Assembly (NCBI RefSeq): GCF_034676545.1
Contig: NZ_JAUCBZ010000015.1
Location: 3,441,001 to 3,505,000 of the forward strand
From: Pararhodobacter sp.
GTDB taxonomy: Bacteria; Pseudomonadota; Alphaproteobacteria; Rhodobacterales; Rhodobacteraceae
Length of the DNA: 64,000 nt
Direction of reading: 5' to 3'
This document shows, piece by piece, positions 9,102 through 17,769 of the stretch. The number at the start of each line of letters is the position of its first letter. The first letter of the stretch is position 1. The translations under genes and the position numbers were made by a program. A model generated the notes under the pieces. That model saw only the letters and a program-made list of their open reading frames with translations, was not told the DNA's origin and did not search any database.

Positions 9102-9769
9102 ATAATCCAAAAATTGCAATAGGTTAACGAAATCAACGCATTACCCAACAAGCCTTTGATTTCACAAATGTTCCAACCCCGCATTCGCCGTCATTCACCC
9201 GCAGTCGGCTGCAAACCCGGCGCGAAACGTGCATTCGCGGGTTGATGTGGCGTTGATGTAGACAATATCACGGCAACGCCGGATTATGATCGGGAACGGC
9301 CTCCAGCTGCCGCTCGAGACCCGAAGGTACTGCACGGCAGCATTTCCCGAAGCTGTCGTTCGACGATGAACACAGCATTCTGATACGAAATATCTGCGTC
9401 TGCGATCGGGCGATGGCGCCGATGATAGGGTTGGGTCGGTTGATCTAAGCAATTTGCGGGCGTTTGTTAATTGGCTTTGCGCCTCATTTTCGCCGCTACC
9501 GCATCTGGCACCGACTGGTTGAAGTAAGCTTGATCTGCTGTTGTACCGCCAAGCGTCTAATGCGGGCGGCGGCTGTTGTAGAACTTCAGATACGATCAGT
9601 GCTGGGTGCCCTTGGCCGGAGTGATTTCGGAAGCGCTAAAGAGGTCGTGGCTCGGCAAAGTCGAAACCTTACAAACTCGCTGGGCGACCGAGCGATGGGT
9701 CGCCGCCTTTCTACTTGCCTTTGACTGAATTTTCCGATTTTTATTCTCCTTTTTAAGGGAGAGATAGCC
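9102..9769. other. Non-coding stretch at the element edge
   Basis: About 670 bases lie between the att-like tRNA fragment and the first cargo gene. The short open frames lack ribosome sites and are not supported. The last 60 bases are T-rich, with TTGACT at 9721 and TATTCT at 9742 (15-base gap) as a weak promoter candidate, then GGGAGAG before the TTG start at 9770. Confidence 0.45.
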
Positions 9770-10468
9770 TTGACGGGCGAGGAATTGATTGAGCAGGTGC
9801 GTCGTTCAATCGCGACGGAAGATGATCTCACTCCAACAGACAGGGCGGTCGCAATTCACCTCGGTGTCAGCGGAACCACATTGGCCAATTGGCGGGCTCG
9901 CGAGACGGTCACGTCGAGGCAGATGGCGGGACTGCTCGCCTCCGCTGCGAAGGCATCGCGGCAGCGCACTCTCGAAGAGGCGATCCGTCCGGTGGTCGAG
10001 TTCTTTCAAATCCGTCGGACTAATATTGGAAGCGGCGACACCTACCGGATATTCGATGCGGGACGCGGTGACGACGAGCACCCCTATCTCGCGGGCCTCA
10101 AGCGGGAGCTCGAGACCCAGAAGGGCATCTATGTTTTCTACGACAGCCGGGGCCGCGGATTATATGTCGGAAAGACGAAGGCTCAGACCCTCTGGAAGGA
10201 GATCAATCTTGCGTACAATCGTGACCGCGATCCGCACCTGCAGAGCATCCTGCGTGTGCAGCATCCAGAGCGCAGGCAGGACTTCCGAAACTCCGACGAG
10301 ATGCGACGACAGATCCGACCGATCAACGTGCGGCTGCATGAGCTCGCACACTACGTAAGCGCCTATGAAGTGGTCGAGGAGATGATCAGTGACGTCGAAT
10401 CTCTGCTCATTCGTGCCTTTCCCAACGACCTGCTCAATAAAAAGATCGAAAAGCTGACCTGGACTTGA
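9770..10468 (+). CDS. HTH plus GIY-YIG nuclease domain protein
   Basis: A 232-aa protein starting at TTG with GGGAGAG well placed before it. Residues about 20-60 form an HTH (DRAVAIHLGVSGTTLANWRA). Residues about 117-225 are a GIY-YIG nuclease domain: GIY at 119-121, YVG at 132-134, an Arg at the end of the following helix (LAYNR), and a later DVESLLIRAFPNDLLNK that supplies the metal-binding Glu and the Asn. Few GIY-YIG proteins join an N-terminal HTH to the nuclease. It heads a three-gene operon ending in a second nuclease, next to Gabija, so a role in DNA attack or its control is inferred. The target is unknown. Confidence 0.78.
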   Translation: MTGEELIEQVRRSIATEDDLTPTDRAVAIHLGVSGTTLANWRARETVTSRQMAGLLASAAKASRQRTLEEAIRPVVEFFQIRRTNIGSGDTYRIFDAGRGDDEHPYLAGLKRELETQKGIYVFYDSRGRGLYVGKTKAQTLWKEINLAYNRDRDPHLQSILRVQHPERRQDFRNSDEMRRQIRPINVRLHELAHYVSAYEVVEEMISDVESLLIRAFPNDLLNKKIEKLTWT

Positions 10469-10500
10469 CCTTGTCCACGAGACCGACTGGAGACTGCTAG

Positions 10501-11022
10501 ATGGCTATTCTGGATCCGCGCCTGCTACCACTGCTCGAGACGCTGGCCGGCGCCGGAGCTGACTGGCTTGCTTTCGAGATTGTAGATGGTGTCCGCCGTG
10601 GTCGCGAGCCGTGGGAGTCCGAGGAGCAGCTGCGGGCGGCGCGAGAGAAGGTCCGGTCACAGCAACCTTCCGACCGCCTGCCAGCGGACATTCCGGTCTT
10701 GGCGAGGCCGATTCTCGGCGATGACCAGATCGTTTGGGCTGCGAACTATGTAACGGACCGCTTGGACGGCGCTTTGGCGGATCTCGACGAAGGGCTTACG
10801 ATGATCGAGGCGGTCGCCGAAAGTTCAGGCAACACATTCAGGCAGGACGACCCGGCTTTCTCCAAAGCTCGGCCTGGAACCCCTATTGAGATCGTTCTGA
10901 TCGGTGAGGAAGGCCGCCCTGTCGATCGCAGCTCGATAGCCGTCGCTAAGGAAGGGGTAGCGTCCCTCAGGAATGCGCTAGCTGGTTGGTCGCGCGAGGC
11001 GCAGGGCGGCGCTATCCTATGA
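10501..11022 (+). CDS. Uncharacterised middle gene of the nuclease operon
   Basis: A 173-aa protein that I do not recognise. It begins 32 bases after the GIY-YIG gene and its stop overlaps the next start (ATGA), so it belongs to the same operon. The N-terminal part is helical and acidic (LLETLAGAGADWLAFEIVDG), followed by a basic helix (RAAREKVRSQQ). The middle has LARPILGDDQIVWAANYVTDRL and LADLDEGLTMIEA, and the C-terminal part has a short strand pair (PIEIVLIGEEG). No catalytic motif is evident. It may be a structural or immunity partner of the two nucleases. Confidence 0.68.
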   Translation: MAILDPRLLPLLETLAGAGADWLAFEIVDGVRRGREPWESEEQLRAAREKVRSQQPSDRLPADIPVLARPILGDDQIVWAANYVTDRLDGALADLDEGLTMIEAVAESSGNTFRQDDPAFSKARPGTPIEIVLIGEEGRPVDRSSIAVAKEGVASLRNALAGWSREAQGGAIL

Positions 11023-11819
11023 TACCGCAGGTCCAGGCTGCATTGAATTCCATACTAACAAGCGTCGCGACGCTCCGGATGGCCGGCGGCGCCGGAAGGG
11101 CATTCGAGCTTTTCGTGATGGGAGGTGTCGCCCGCGCCCTGCAGCTTCGCAGCTACGATGTATGGCTGCAGCGCTCCGACGGCACGCGGATCCTGCCGGG
11201 GGACGCTGATCGCCGTTTCATCCAGCGCGGAGGCGCCCCCACGGGAATCGCTGGCGCCGCGCAGGGACCCGGCAACGCTGCCACCATCGGCTTCCGCTTC
11301 CAGCAGCGGCCCACATGGGAGCTTTGGAACGGGATCCAGTTCGAGGGGCGCAGCGGCGCCACCCACGAGATTGATCTAGCGATTGTGCCGTCCAGTGTCG
11401 GCCAGGCGCTCAGGGCACAACCGGCCGGGGGGCGTCCGCTCGGACGTCCAAGGGTTGCGATCGAGTGTAAGGATGTTGCGGCGCCAGGTAGTGTCGATGA
11501 GATGAGGGCATTCGTCGCCCGCTTATACGACATCACGCTGCTTACTTCTCATCACCCGCACCTCGCCATCGGCGGAGCGGCCCAGTCAATCCATCCCGGC
11601 TTGCCCCAGAATTCTATTCATGTCCCAGCTCTCAGTTACTGGGAGGAGAATCGTCGCACACTCAATGTGATCGCGCGCAGGAGCGGGTTCGTCACAGGTG
11701 CCGCCGCCATGACCGGCTACCACTCCATTGAGCCGCATGCCGGCATCGCCGCGACAACAACTTCGGCACAGGGGCTGTTTGACACGGTCGCAGACTGGAT
11801 CGTCGCCAACGGCTACTGA
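11019..11819 (+). CDS. PD-(D/E)XK-type nuclease
   Basis: A 266-aa protein whose ATG overlaps the preceding stop. An N-terminal helix carries a Glu (GRAFELFVMGGVARAL). The core holds HEID (Glu117, Asp119) in a strand, then VAIECKD (Glu149, Lys151), which together give the E-x-D...E-x-K layout of restriction-like nucleases, followed by an alpha helix (VDEMRAFVARLYDI). The spacing suits a substrate-specific endonuclease rather than a resolvase. With the upstream GIY-YIG gene it makes a two-nuclease operon. It ends convergent to gajB. Confidence 0.72.
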   Translation: MIPQVQAALNSILTSVATLRMAGGAGRAFELFVMGGVARALQLRSYDVWLQRSDGTRILPGDADRRFIQRGGAPTGIAGAAQGPGNAATIGFRFQQRPTWELWNGIQFEGRSGATHEIDLAIVPSSVGQALRAQPAGGRPLGRPRVAIECKDVAAPGSVDEMRAFVARLYDITLLTSHHPHLAIGGAAQSIHPGLPQNSIHVPALSYWEENRRTLNVIARRSGFVTGAAAMTGYHSIEPHAGIAATTTSAQGLFDTVADWIVANGY

Positions 11820-12182
11820 CCGAGGACCTGGCCGAGTTCCAGATCTCGAAGGTTTCTGAGATCGGCGACCACTATAGGACGGAGCGCGCTGCGCGGATAT
11901 CCGTCGATGGATAGAGACAGCACGATGCGAAGAGATGGATGCGGGCCGCTTACGTCTGCCAACGGCAATGCCGGATATGCCTGACGACCAACGCGGCAGA
12001 AAGAGTCTGCGCGGCGTGGCCCTTGACCGGAAGGCTCGGCGGCCGCAGTTCCTACCATGGGACTTGAAAGCCGCCTGACCATGGCCCAGCCCGGAGGCTT
12101 ACTGTCTCACCAACCGTTCGTCAGTATTGGCCAAGCTAATGACGCCAATCAGGATCTTCGCGCTGGCCTTCATTCCAAGGCA
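11820..12182. other. Gap between two convergent operons
   Basis: About 360 bases with no gene I can support. A reverse-strand frame (11813-12082, 89 aa) is open, but it has no ribosome site and its first part is low-complexity, so I leave it out. No clear terminator hairpin was found. Confidence 0.4.
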
Positions 12183-13906
12183 CTACGTCCCGCCCGCCTT
12201 TGCAAAACCGAGTGCATCAAGCTTGGGAGCAAACTCTTTTAAGTTGGTGGCAGGAACCCCCAAGACAAATAGATCACGCGCTCTGGTGAGCGCGACATAG
12301 CCGATCTTACCGACCTCTGTGGCTGTCCCACCAAGCATTTCATCGAGATGCGAACGGTTACAAATGTAGAGGACGCCCCCTATGCTCTCCCCTTTCACCT
12401 TATGAACGGTGGAGACGCGGAACCTTGGCACATCCTCAATCCCCAAATCTGCCGGTCCAATAAGCGGCGGTTGAGGATATTCCGTCTCGCCAGTTTTGCT
12501 TTCCAATTGGCGCCACACTTCAATCCATGTTCCGCCGAAAGCGTGGCAAGCAGGGCTCCCGCCCGCGCCAGAAGAGCAGGTTGCCAAGCTGTGTCGGCCA
12601 CAAGAGACGCAGAAGGCAATCCGCTGGCCGGGTCTTTCACGAACCTCCACAACGCCCTTCGCAACGCCAGGGAACTCCGCTCACATCCGCCGCGACGGAT
12701 AAGCTCAGAGAGCAAAGACCTATGACCTTCATCCAGTAGGCCGACGACGCCAGTGCAGCAATACTTGAAGGCCTCATCGAAGCGACCGAACTTGTCTCGC
12801 TGGATCGCAGCGTCCACAAAGTGTCGCAAGACACCCTGTCCTTGCTCCTCTTCGCCGCCGGCCCAGGCTCCAGCCCATTCAGCTGATCGGCAGAGCACGG
12901 CTGCATCTTTGACCGCTATGCCTGCCTGACTTAGCAGCGCCGCAAAAGCGTTGAGAGCATTATTTTTCTCCTCCTTGTTGTACGCAAAATAGTAGGCACC
13001 TGACAAAGTTATCGGTGTCGTCCTCGCGGCCGTGTCGCTGCGCCCTGAAAGTTTGTTTGCGATGGCGACGATACTTGGGATCGATCGAAAGTTGGTCTCG
13101 AGCATCCGTCCATCAACATCATCACGAGCCGCATACTGTCTGAGAAACGCACCAGTCGCGCCAGAGAACTCGTAGATGCCTTGGTTGACGTCCCCGTTCA
13201 GCGAGACCTGCGCACCGGCACCTTGCAAAGCCATAAGGATCAACTGGTGCAACTTGCCGATGTCTTGTGCCTCATCAACAAGGATGTGCGGATACCGGCG
13301 CGCCAGCGCGCGCCGAATTAGCGGCTGGGCCCGTAGGACTTTAAGCGCCCAGAAGCTTCCCAGAGCGTGCGAGTAGGCACCGACCCCCGCCAGCTTCCTG
13401 ATCGCCTCGGTGGCTGCTTTCGGATCAATGGCGGTCTTCGCCCGTCCGACTTCAAACTGAAGGCCCACTCCCGTCACAGTAACGAGCTGAAGCGCGGTTG
13501 TTGGTTGTGACCTCTTTCCGTCCCAAACCGTGAAGTTCGCGAGGAAAGGCTCACTTCCATGCACAAGGAACGGCGTTCTGGCGCATCCCATTACAAGATG
13601 CCCGTGGGGGCGAATAATATTTGAAGCGATGAATGAATCGACCGTTGCTATCTCGACGCCGCCTAAGCGGCTGCCGCCGGGCTCAGTCTGCAGCAAGGTA
13701 CTATAGTCCTTGTAAAACGTGTCGACGGCCACGTTGGAAAAGGACAAAAGCACGATGTGGCCGTGGCGATCGTCTAGGCGCCTGCGCATAGCGGCGAGCC
13801 GCCGGACCGCAGTCGCGGTCTTGCCGCTACCTGCACAGGCGCTGACCGCCATTGGTCTGAGAGGCGCCTCAACAATCTCCCGCTGCTGCGGTGACAGTTC
13901 GATCAT
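12183..13906 (-). pseudogene. gajB: Gabija helicase-like protein GajB, frameshifted
   Basis: The N-terminal frame gives a UvrD-like superfamily 1 helicase: Q-motif (ELSPQQREIVEAP), Walker A ACAGSGKTATA (about 24-32), IVLLSFSNVAVD, Walker B ILVDEAQD (208-215), NGDVNQGIYEF and LETNFRS. Near 12525-12550 the coding sense moves to another frame by one missing base, and the rest (FGGTWIEVWRQLESK, VSTVHKVKGES, GYVALTRARDLFVLG) supplies the C-terminal helicase motifs V and VI. As read, the protein stops after 503 aa without motifs V-VI. Either the gene is broken or the base is an assembly error. It overlaps the gajA stop, as in Gabija operons. Confidence 0.82.
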
Positions 13907-15642
13907 GGCTTACACGTATGCTGCACTGCATCTCTGATGTAAGCCGGGATTTCTATATCCAGATCGTTATCTTCAATCTGCGCTGCGAGCGACTGCGCAA
14001 AAGCACCCTTTTGAACATTAGCTTTACCTTTGGGACGCTCAAACATACCCGTGAAAAGCGCTATTGCTTTGGCTCGATCATCCGCCTTCGATGCGACCTC
14101 GGCTTCAAGATCGGCGCCGATCAGAGGATGCATATCCTTGAGGGCTGCCAGCATGGCCGTTCTGTTTTTTTCGTGGAGCGCAAAATCGTACTCAAAGGTC
14201 TTCTGGCCGTGAAACACTTTAAGGAACTTATCTTCTTTTTTCTTCATCAACGCCGTGTTGCTTGAAATCGCAATGTTCTCCGTTGCGGATGGATAATGAG
14301 GTTGCATATCCCCTTTGGCATCGACGATGACTGGATCTGCATCTGTGATCACGGCGACAGGTATCTTGATCGTCGTCTCACCGAACAACGGCATGAAGGA
14401 GTCGAAGTTCAATCCTTCCACACTTATAAGGCTAACAGCGTGATTGCGCAAATCGGAGCCCATCTTTTTTGCCAACAGATTGACCATCAACAGCTCAGCC
14501 GCACCTTCGACGAAGATGACGCGGCGCGCGAAAAAGATTTCGGCACGGGTCACGTCAAGGTAGCGCTTCAGCTTCTCCTTTTTACCCTTCCCAAAACTAA
14601 CTGACCTAGGATGGAAAACCTCTACACCTGCGTCCGTCTCGACCAGGCATTCGACAGCGTCCAGATCGGCGATGCTGGCAAAATTTGGAGAATGACTTGT
14701 CACGAAGACTTGGACATGCCGTTCCCCCTTCTCGACTTTAATGTCTGACAGGTATTGTAAGAGCACAGCCTGTAAGTGAGGGTGCAAATGCGCTTCGGGC
14801 TCTTCGACAATCAAGCTGCGGTATGCCGAATCAGCGTTCATCGCGAGCTCACTTAGGACCACAGCCATATAAATCAGGTTGTTGTAGCCAAGGCCGTTAC
14901 GTTCGATCTCAAAGCTGTCGACCAGCAAAGATAGGCGAGAAGCCAGCTTCGTGAAGTCGGAACCGCTCAACTCGACCGCCAGCATCTGGGCTAATTGATC
15001 GCCAAGCATGCTTTTGTGACGCCCGGAGATGGCTTCTTGTGTCTCAACAATGGCTTTGAGCGCCTTAATTTCCTTGTCGAGGTTTGCGAGTTTCTTGGCG
15101 ATTTCCTCTTTCCCGTCGTCATCTGAAAGAAGATGCAGCAAGCGGGACAGCTGGCTTGAACGGCTTGGGCGAAGGCCAAGCTCTGCGTCGCGCAGCGGCT
15201 GTAGATAAACGCTGCGCAGGTTTTCCAGCATGGTTGCCGTCATCGCGATTTCATGGTGGACGCCGCAGACCTTCCTCGCCCTTAGCCGTCCGGTTTTATC
15301 CGCATCGCCATAGGTCACTCTAAGAATGACTTCCGCCTTTCCCGCGACATCAGCCTTTAACCCATGCAGGAAGTCGGCTTCATCGTCGAGAGACAGGTCC
15401 TTGAAGACATAGTCGAAGACAATATCACCCGTCGCCGCGCCCCCCTTGGGAAGGTGAACGTCATCGACGTTGAAGCGCGGATAGGGGTCATCGGTTCCGG
15501 CGAGTAGCGCTCTCAGCGCGTCAACAACCGCCGTCTTCCCGATATTATTCGGGCCGACAATGATATTTAGCCCAGACTCGAATTCTATTGTTGCAGATTT
15601 TATGCGGCGAAAATTGATAATCGTAAGTGATGCCAGATACAT
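13903..15642 (-). CDS. gajA: Gabija nuclease GajA (OLD-family ATPase-TOPRIM)
   Basis: A 579-aa protein with an ABC-type ATPase half and a TOPRIM half. Walker A is GPNNIGKT (30-37), the Walker B and D-loop region is EEPEAHLHP (280-288), and the switch His is in TSHSP (315-319). The TOPRIM domain starts at VIFVEGAAE (375-383) and continues to VITDADP (431-437), giving the acidic metal-binding set. It is followed at once by a UvrD-like helicase gene, the arrangement of Gabija, in which GajA cuts phage DNA when nucleotides fall and GajB is its partner. The length fits family members. It appears intact. Confidence 0.87.
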   Translation of the reverse strand: MYLASLTIINFRRIKSATIEFESGLNIIVGPNNIGKTAVVDALRALLAGTDDPYPRFNVDDVHLPKGGAATGDIVFDYVFKDLSLDDEADFLHGLKADVAGKAEVILRVTYGDADKTGRLRARKVCGVHHEIAMTATMLENLRSVYLQPLRDAELGLRPSRSSQLSRLLHLLSDDDGKEEIAKKLANLDKEIKALKAIVETQEAISGRHKSMLGDQLAQMLAVELSGSDFTKLASRLSLLVDSFEIERNGLGYNNLIYMAVVLSELAMNADSAYRSLIVEEPEAHLHPHLQAVLLQYLSDIKVEKGERHVQVFVTSHSPNFASIADLDAVECLVETDAGVEVFHPRSVSFGKGKKEKLKRYLDVTRAEIFFARRVIFVEGAAELLMVNLLAKKMGSDLRNHAVSLISVEGLNFDSFMPLFGETTIKIPVAVITDADPVIVDAKGDMQPHYPSATENIAISSNTALMKKKEDKFLKVFHGQKTFEYDFALHEKNRTAMLAALKDMHPLIGADLEAEVASKADDRAKAIALFTGMFERPKGKANVQKGAFAQSLAAQIEDNDLDIEIPAYIRDAVQHTCKP

Positions 15643-15968
15643 GATGTCCCTTATGCGATCGCCGCTATTGCAGCTGCTGTCGACTCAGTTTGACCTGAGC
15701 GCATTTATTGGCAAGGGCTTTCGGCGGCACGGAGGCACGGAGGCATCATCGACTCGACAGCTCATGATCTAGATCGAAGTCATTCCACGCCACCACTCGT
15801 GCGTCGGTCGGCTCTCTATAGGTCGACCCAATTCCATATTTCCTCTCGCTCGAGCGGCATGAGTGGATGCTTTTCAAAGGTCACCGCAGATGCAGTGGCG
15901 CGCTATAGTCAGGCTGCTTTCCACCCTTCGAGTCTAGGCTACGAATGTTGGAACATCGAAATTGGCCA
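15643..15968. other. Upstream region of gajA
   Basis: About 330 bases between the WYL gene and gajA. Several open frames cross it but have poor composition and no ribosome site. It probably carries the gajA promoter. No clear hairpin or repeat was recognised. Confidence 0.4.
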
Positions 15969-16961
15969 TCATGGCAAGACGTGCACGTCACCACTCAGCA
16001 CCGTCTCCAGCATGAGATGCAGCTCTCGCGGTTCCAAAACCTTGACCGCTCTGCCCCATGAGACCAAGTGCCACGCCATCTCCACCCAACCGCTTGCGCT
16101 GAATTCAACCATCAGGCTGCCGTCCGGCAAATCAGTCATCACCTGGTTTGGATGGAAACGGAAGTCGCGCGCCACAGGCGCAGCGCTGGGCACAAAGCGC
16201 CAACGAACGGGCCCGTGCTCGGCTTCAGAGAAGAACGATCCGAAAGACTGCGCGCAGTGGTCGTTGATGCAGAAATCCGGATCGCGCACAAAGCCCTGCC
16301 CCGTCACAGCCATTTCACTGATCCGATCAAATCGATACTGACGAATCCGCTGCTCCGGCGTCGTATCGCGCGCCACAAGGTAATGTCGGGTGCCGAGGAT
16401 GACGCCGTAGGGTTCTACAACCCGCTCGCGGGGTGCGTCATCACGGGCGCTGCGATACGTCATGCGGATCGACATCGGCGCGATGAAAGCCTCGAACAAT
16501 AGCTTCAGATAATGCGGTGATGCCTGACTCGCTGGCCCGGGGCGGCATGCGAACCCATTCGCCTCGAGCATGACCTCGGAACTCACTTCGGCTGAACGCG
16601 CTTGTGGCGGCGACGCGGACGCCAGGAGCCGGTCGCGCATCTCGGAAAGCGATTTGACCTCGTTCGCAGCCCCGTCCCGCTCGGCTCTGCGGATCGCAAG
16701 ATCCAGCGCGGCAATTTCACTGTCGCGAAACCCGCGGTGGCGGATGTAATCGACATCGCGCAGGGACCACCAGCGGCGGCGCTCGTCATCCGTGACAACA
16801 TCAATCCTCGGGAACACGTCCTCCAGCGCCCGTGCCATGCGTCGCGCCGTCCGCTCATTGACGGCGAACTCTTCCATGATGTCGCGCAAGGTCACGCCGC
16901 GGTAACGCGCTTTGGCCATTTCAGCCAGCCGGAACAGGTCCTGCGCCTTGGCGAATGACAT
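15969..16961 (-). CDS. WYL-domain transcriptional regulator
   Basis: A 330-aa regulator. The N-terminal winged HTH (KAQDLFRLAEMAKARYRG, LRDIMEEFAVNERTARRMA) is followed by a WYL domain (IRMTYRSARD, VVEPYGVILGTRHYLVARD, IRQYRFDRISEM) and a WCX-like C-terminal domain. This is the layout of defence-island repressors such as BrxR and CapW. It lies upstream of gajAB on the same strand, so control of this cargo is likely. The ATG at 16961 has GGAGGGAG before it; the ATG at 17000 would place the start inside the control region. A 19-bp palindrome lies just upstream. Confidence 0.85.
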   Translation of the reverse strand: MSFAKAQDLFRLAEMAKARYRGVTLRDIMEEFAVNERTARRMARALEDVFPRIDVVTDDERRRWWSLRDVDYIRHRGFRDSEIAALDLAIRRAERDGAANEVKSLSEMRDRLLASASPPQARSAEVSSEVMLEANGFACRPGPASQASPHYLKLLFEAFIAPMSIRMTYRSARDDAPRERVVEPYGVILGTRHYLVARDTTPEQRIRQYRFDRISEMAVTGQGFVRDPDFCINDHCAQSFGSFFSEAEHGPVRWRFVPSAAPVARDFRFHPNQVMTDLPDGSLMVEFSASGWVEMAWHLVSWGRAVKVLEPRELHLMLETVLSGDVHVLP

Positions 16962-16989
16962 GGTGAATATTCTCCCTCCGATTGCACAA

Positions 16990-17008
16990 GGGGTAAGCAA
17001 CTTACCCC
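16990..17008. promoter_or_regulatory. Palindromic operator candidate for the WYL regulator
   Basis: GGGGTAAG, a CAA spacer and CTTACCCC form a perfect 8-bp dyad, 28 bases upstream of the WYL start codon and in the divergent gap to the gene at 17158. WYL regulators of defence loci bind inverted repeats at such positions and repress themselves. Confidence 0.6.
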
Positions 17009-17157
17009 ATAGGGAGATTAAAGCTCTCTTACGTCAATGAGAATCAAAAATCACGTTGTTTCAGTGATTTCGCCGATCAGCAACGACGCAAAAAGCTTAA
17101 CACCCGCTGCCAGGCTCTGCTCGATCTGGCTGGCGGTCCTTGAAGGAGGATTTGAGT

Positions 17158-17769
17158 ATGGGCCTGCCACAACGTGTTTTTTATCCTGTTCACGAAACCG
17201 CTGCACGCTGGGGGTGCACGGTTTCAGACATTGCGGGCTGGGCGGCGATGGGGATGCTCAAGTTCGTTACGGGCATTCCGCCCATCGCGTGTGACGAAGT
17301 CCGCATCGCTGGGCTGGTACAGATCGAGCCCGCAGATATCTTGCCGATGTTCCGGCGTTGCGGGACTGGTCCGCAAGAAGCGCACTTGCGGCGCGTGCGG
17401 CAACTCGAGGGGGAAGATTGGCTTTATATCACTGCCCCTGAGGAGGGCGTGCCAGTCTCGATCGGCGATCTGATGATCCTCGGCCAGGAAGTGCAGCGTT
17501 TTGAAGACGTCAACAATCTCTTCGGTCGTGTCGCCGAAGGCGCTGGGCTTGGTGACGATGGGGATTACGATTGGCCCGGGATGAGTGTTGAGATCACGCG
17601 GCGGGTGTTCGAAGAGGGCTTGCCCATATCCCAGGCCGAATGGATCAGGGAGTTACAGGACTGGTTCGCCGCGCAGTCGGAAACTGGGGAATTTCCTGAT
17701 GAGCGTTCGATCCGGCGACGACTGACCCCGATCCTCAAAGCCGTGAAGTTCAAGAACCCGAAACGGTAA
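17158..17769 (+). CDS. Conserved protein with N-terminal HTH, beside integrase
   Basis: A 203-aa protein. The ATG at 17158 has AAGGAGGA eight bases before it. The first 35 residues (VFYPVHETAARWGCTVSDIAGWAAMG) look like an excisionase or MerR-like HTH. The C-terminal third is helical and basic (SQAEWIRELQDWF, DERSIRRRLTPILKAV). The middle has no motif I know. Proteins of this kind are often found next to tyrosine recombinases. Its end overlaps the integrase gene by 20 bases on the opposite strand. A regulator of integration or of the cargo is a guess. Confidence 0.7.
   Translation: MGLPQRVFYPVHETAARWGCTVSDIAGWAAMGMLKFVTGIPPIACDEVRIAGLVQIEPADILPMFRRCGTGPQEAHLRRVRQLEGEDWLYITAPEEGVPVSIGDLMILGQEVQRFEDVNNLFGRVAEGAGLGDDGDYDWPGMSVEITRRVFEEGLPISQAEWIRELQDWFAAQSETGEFPDERSIRRRLTPILKAVKFKNPKR

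Noticed and set aside
9770..10468. HELAH motif in the GIY-YIG protein suggesting a metallopeptidase
   Set aside because: The motif falls inside the GIY-YIG fold between strand and helix, with no third ligand; chance match.
11813..12082. Reverse-strand frame beside the PD-(D/E)XK gene
   Set aside because: No ribosome site, low-complexity start, no recognised domain; possible remnant but not supportable.
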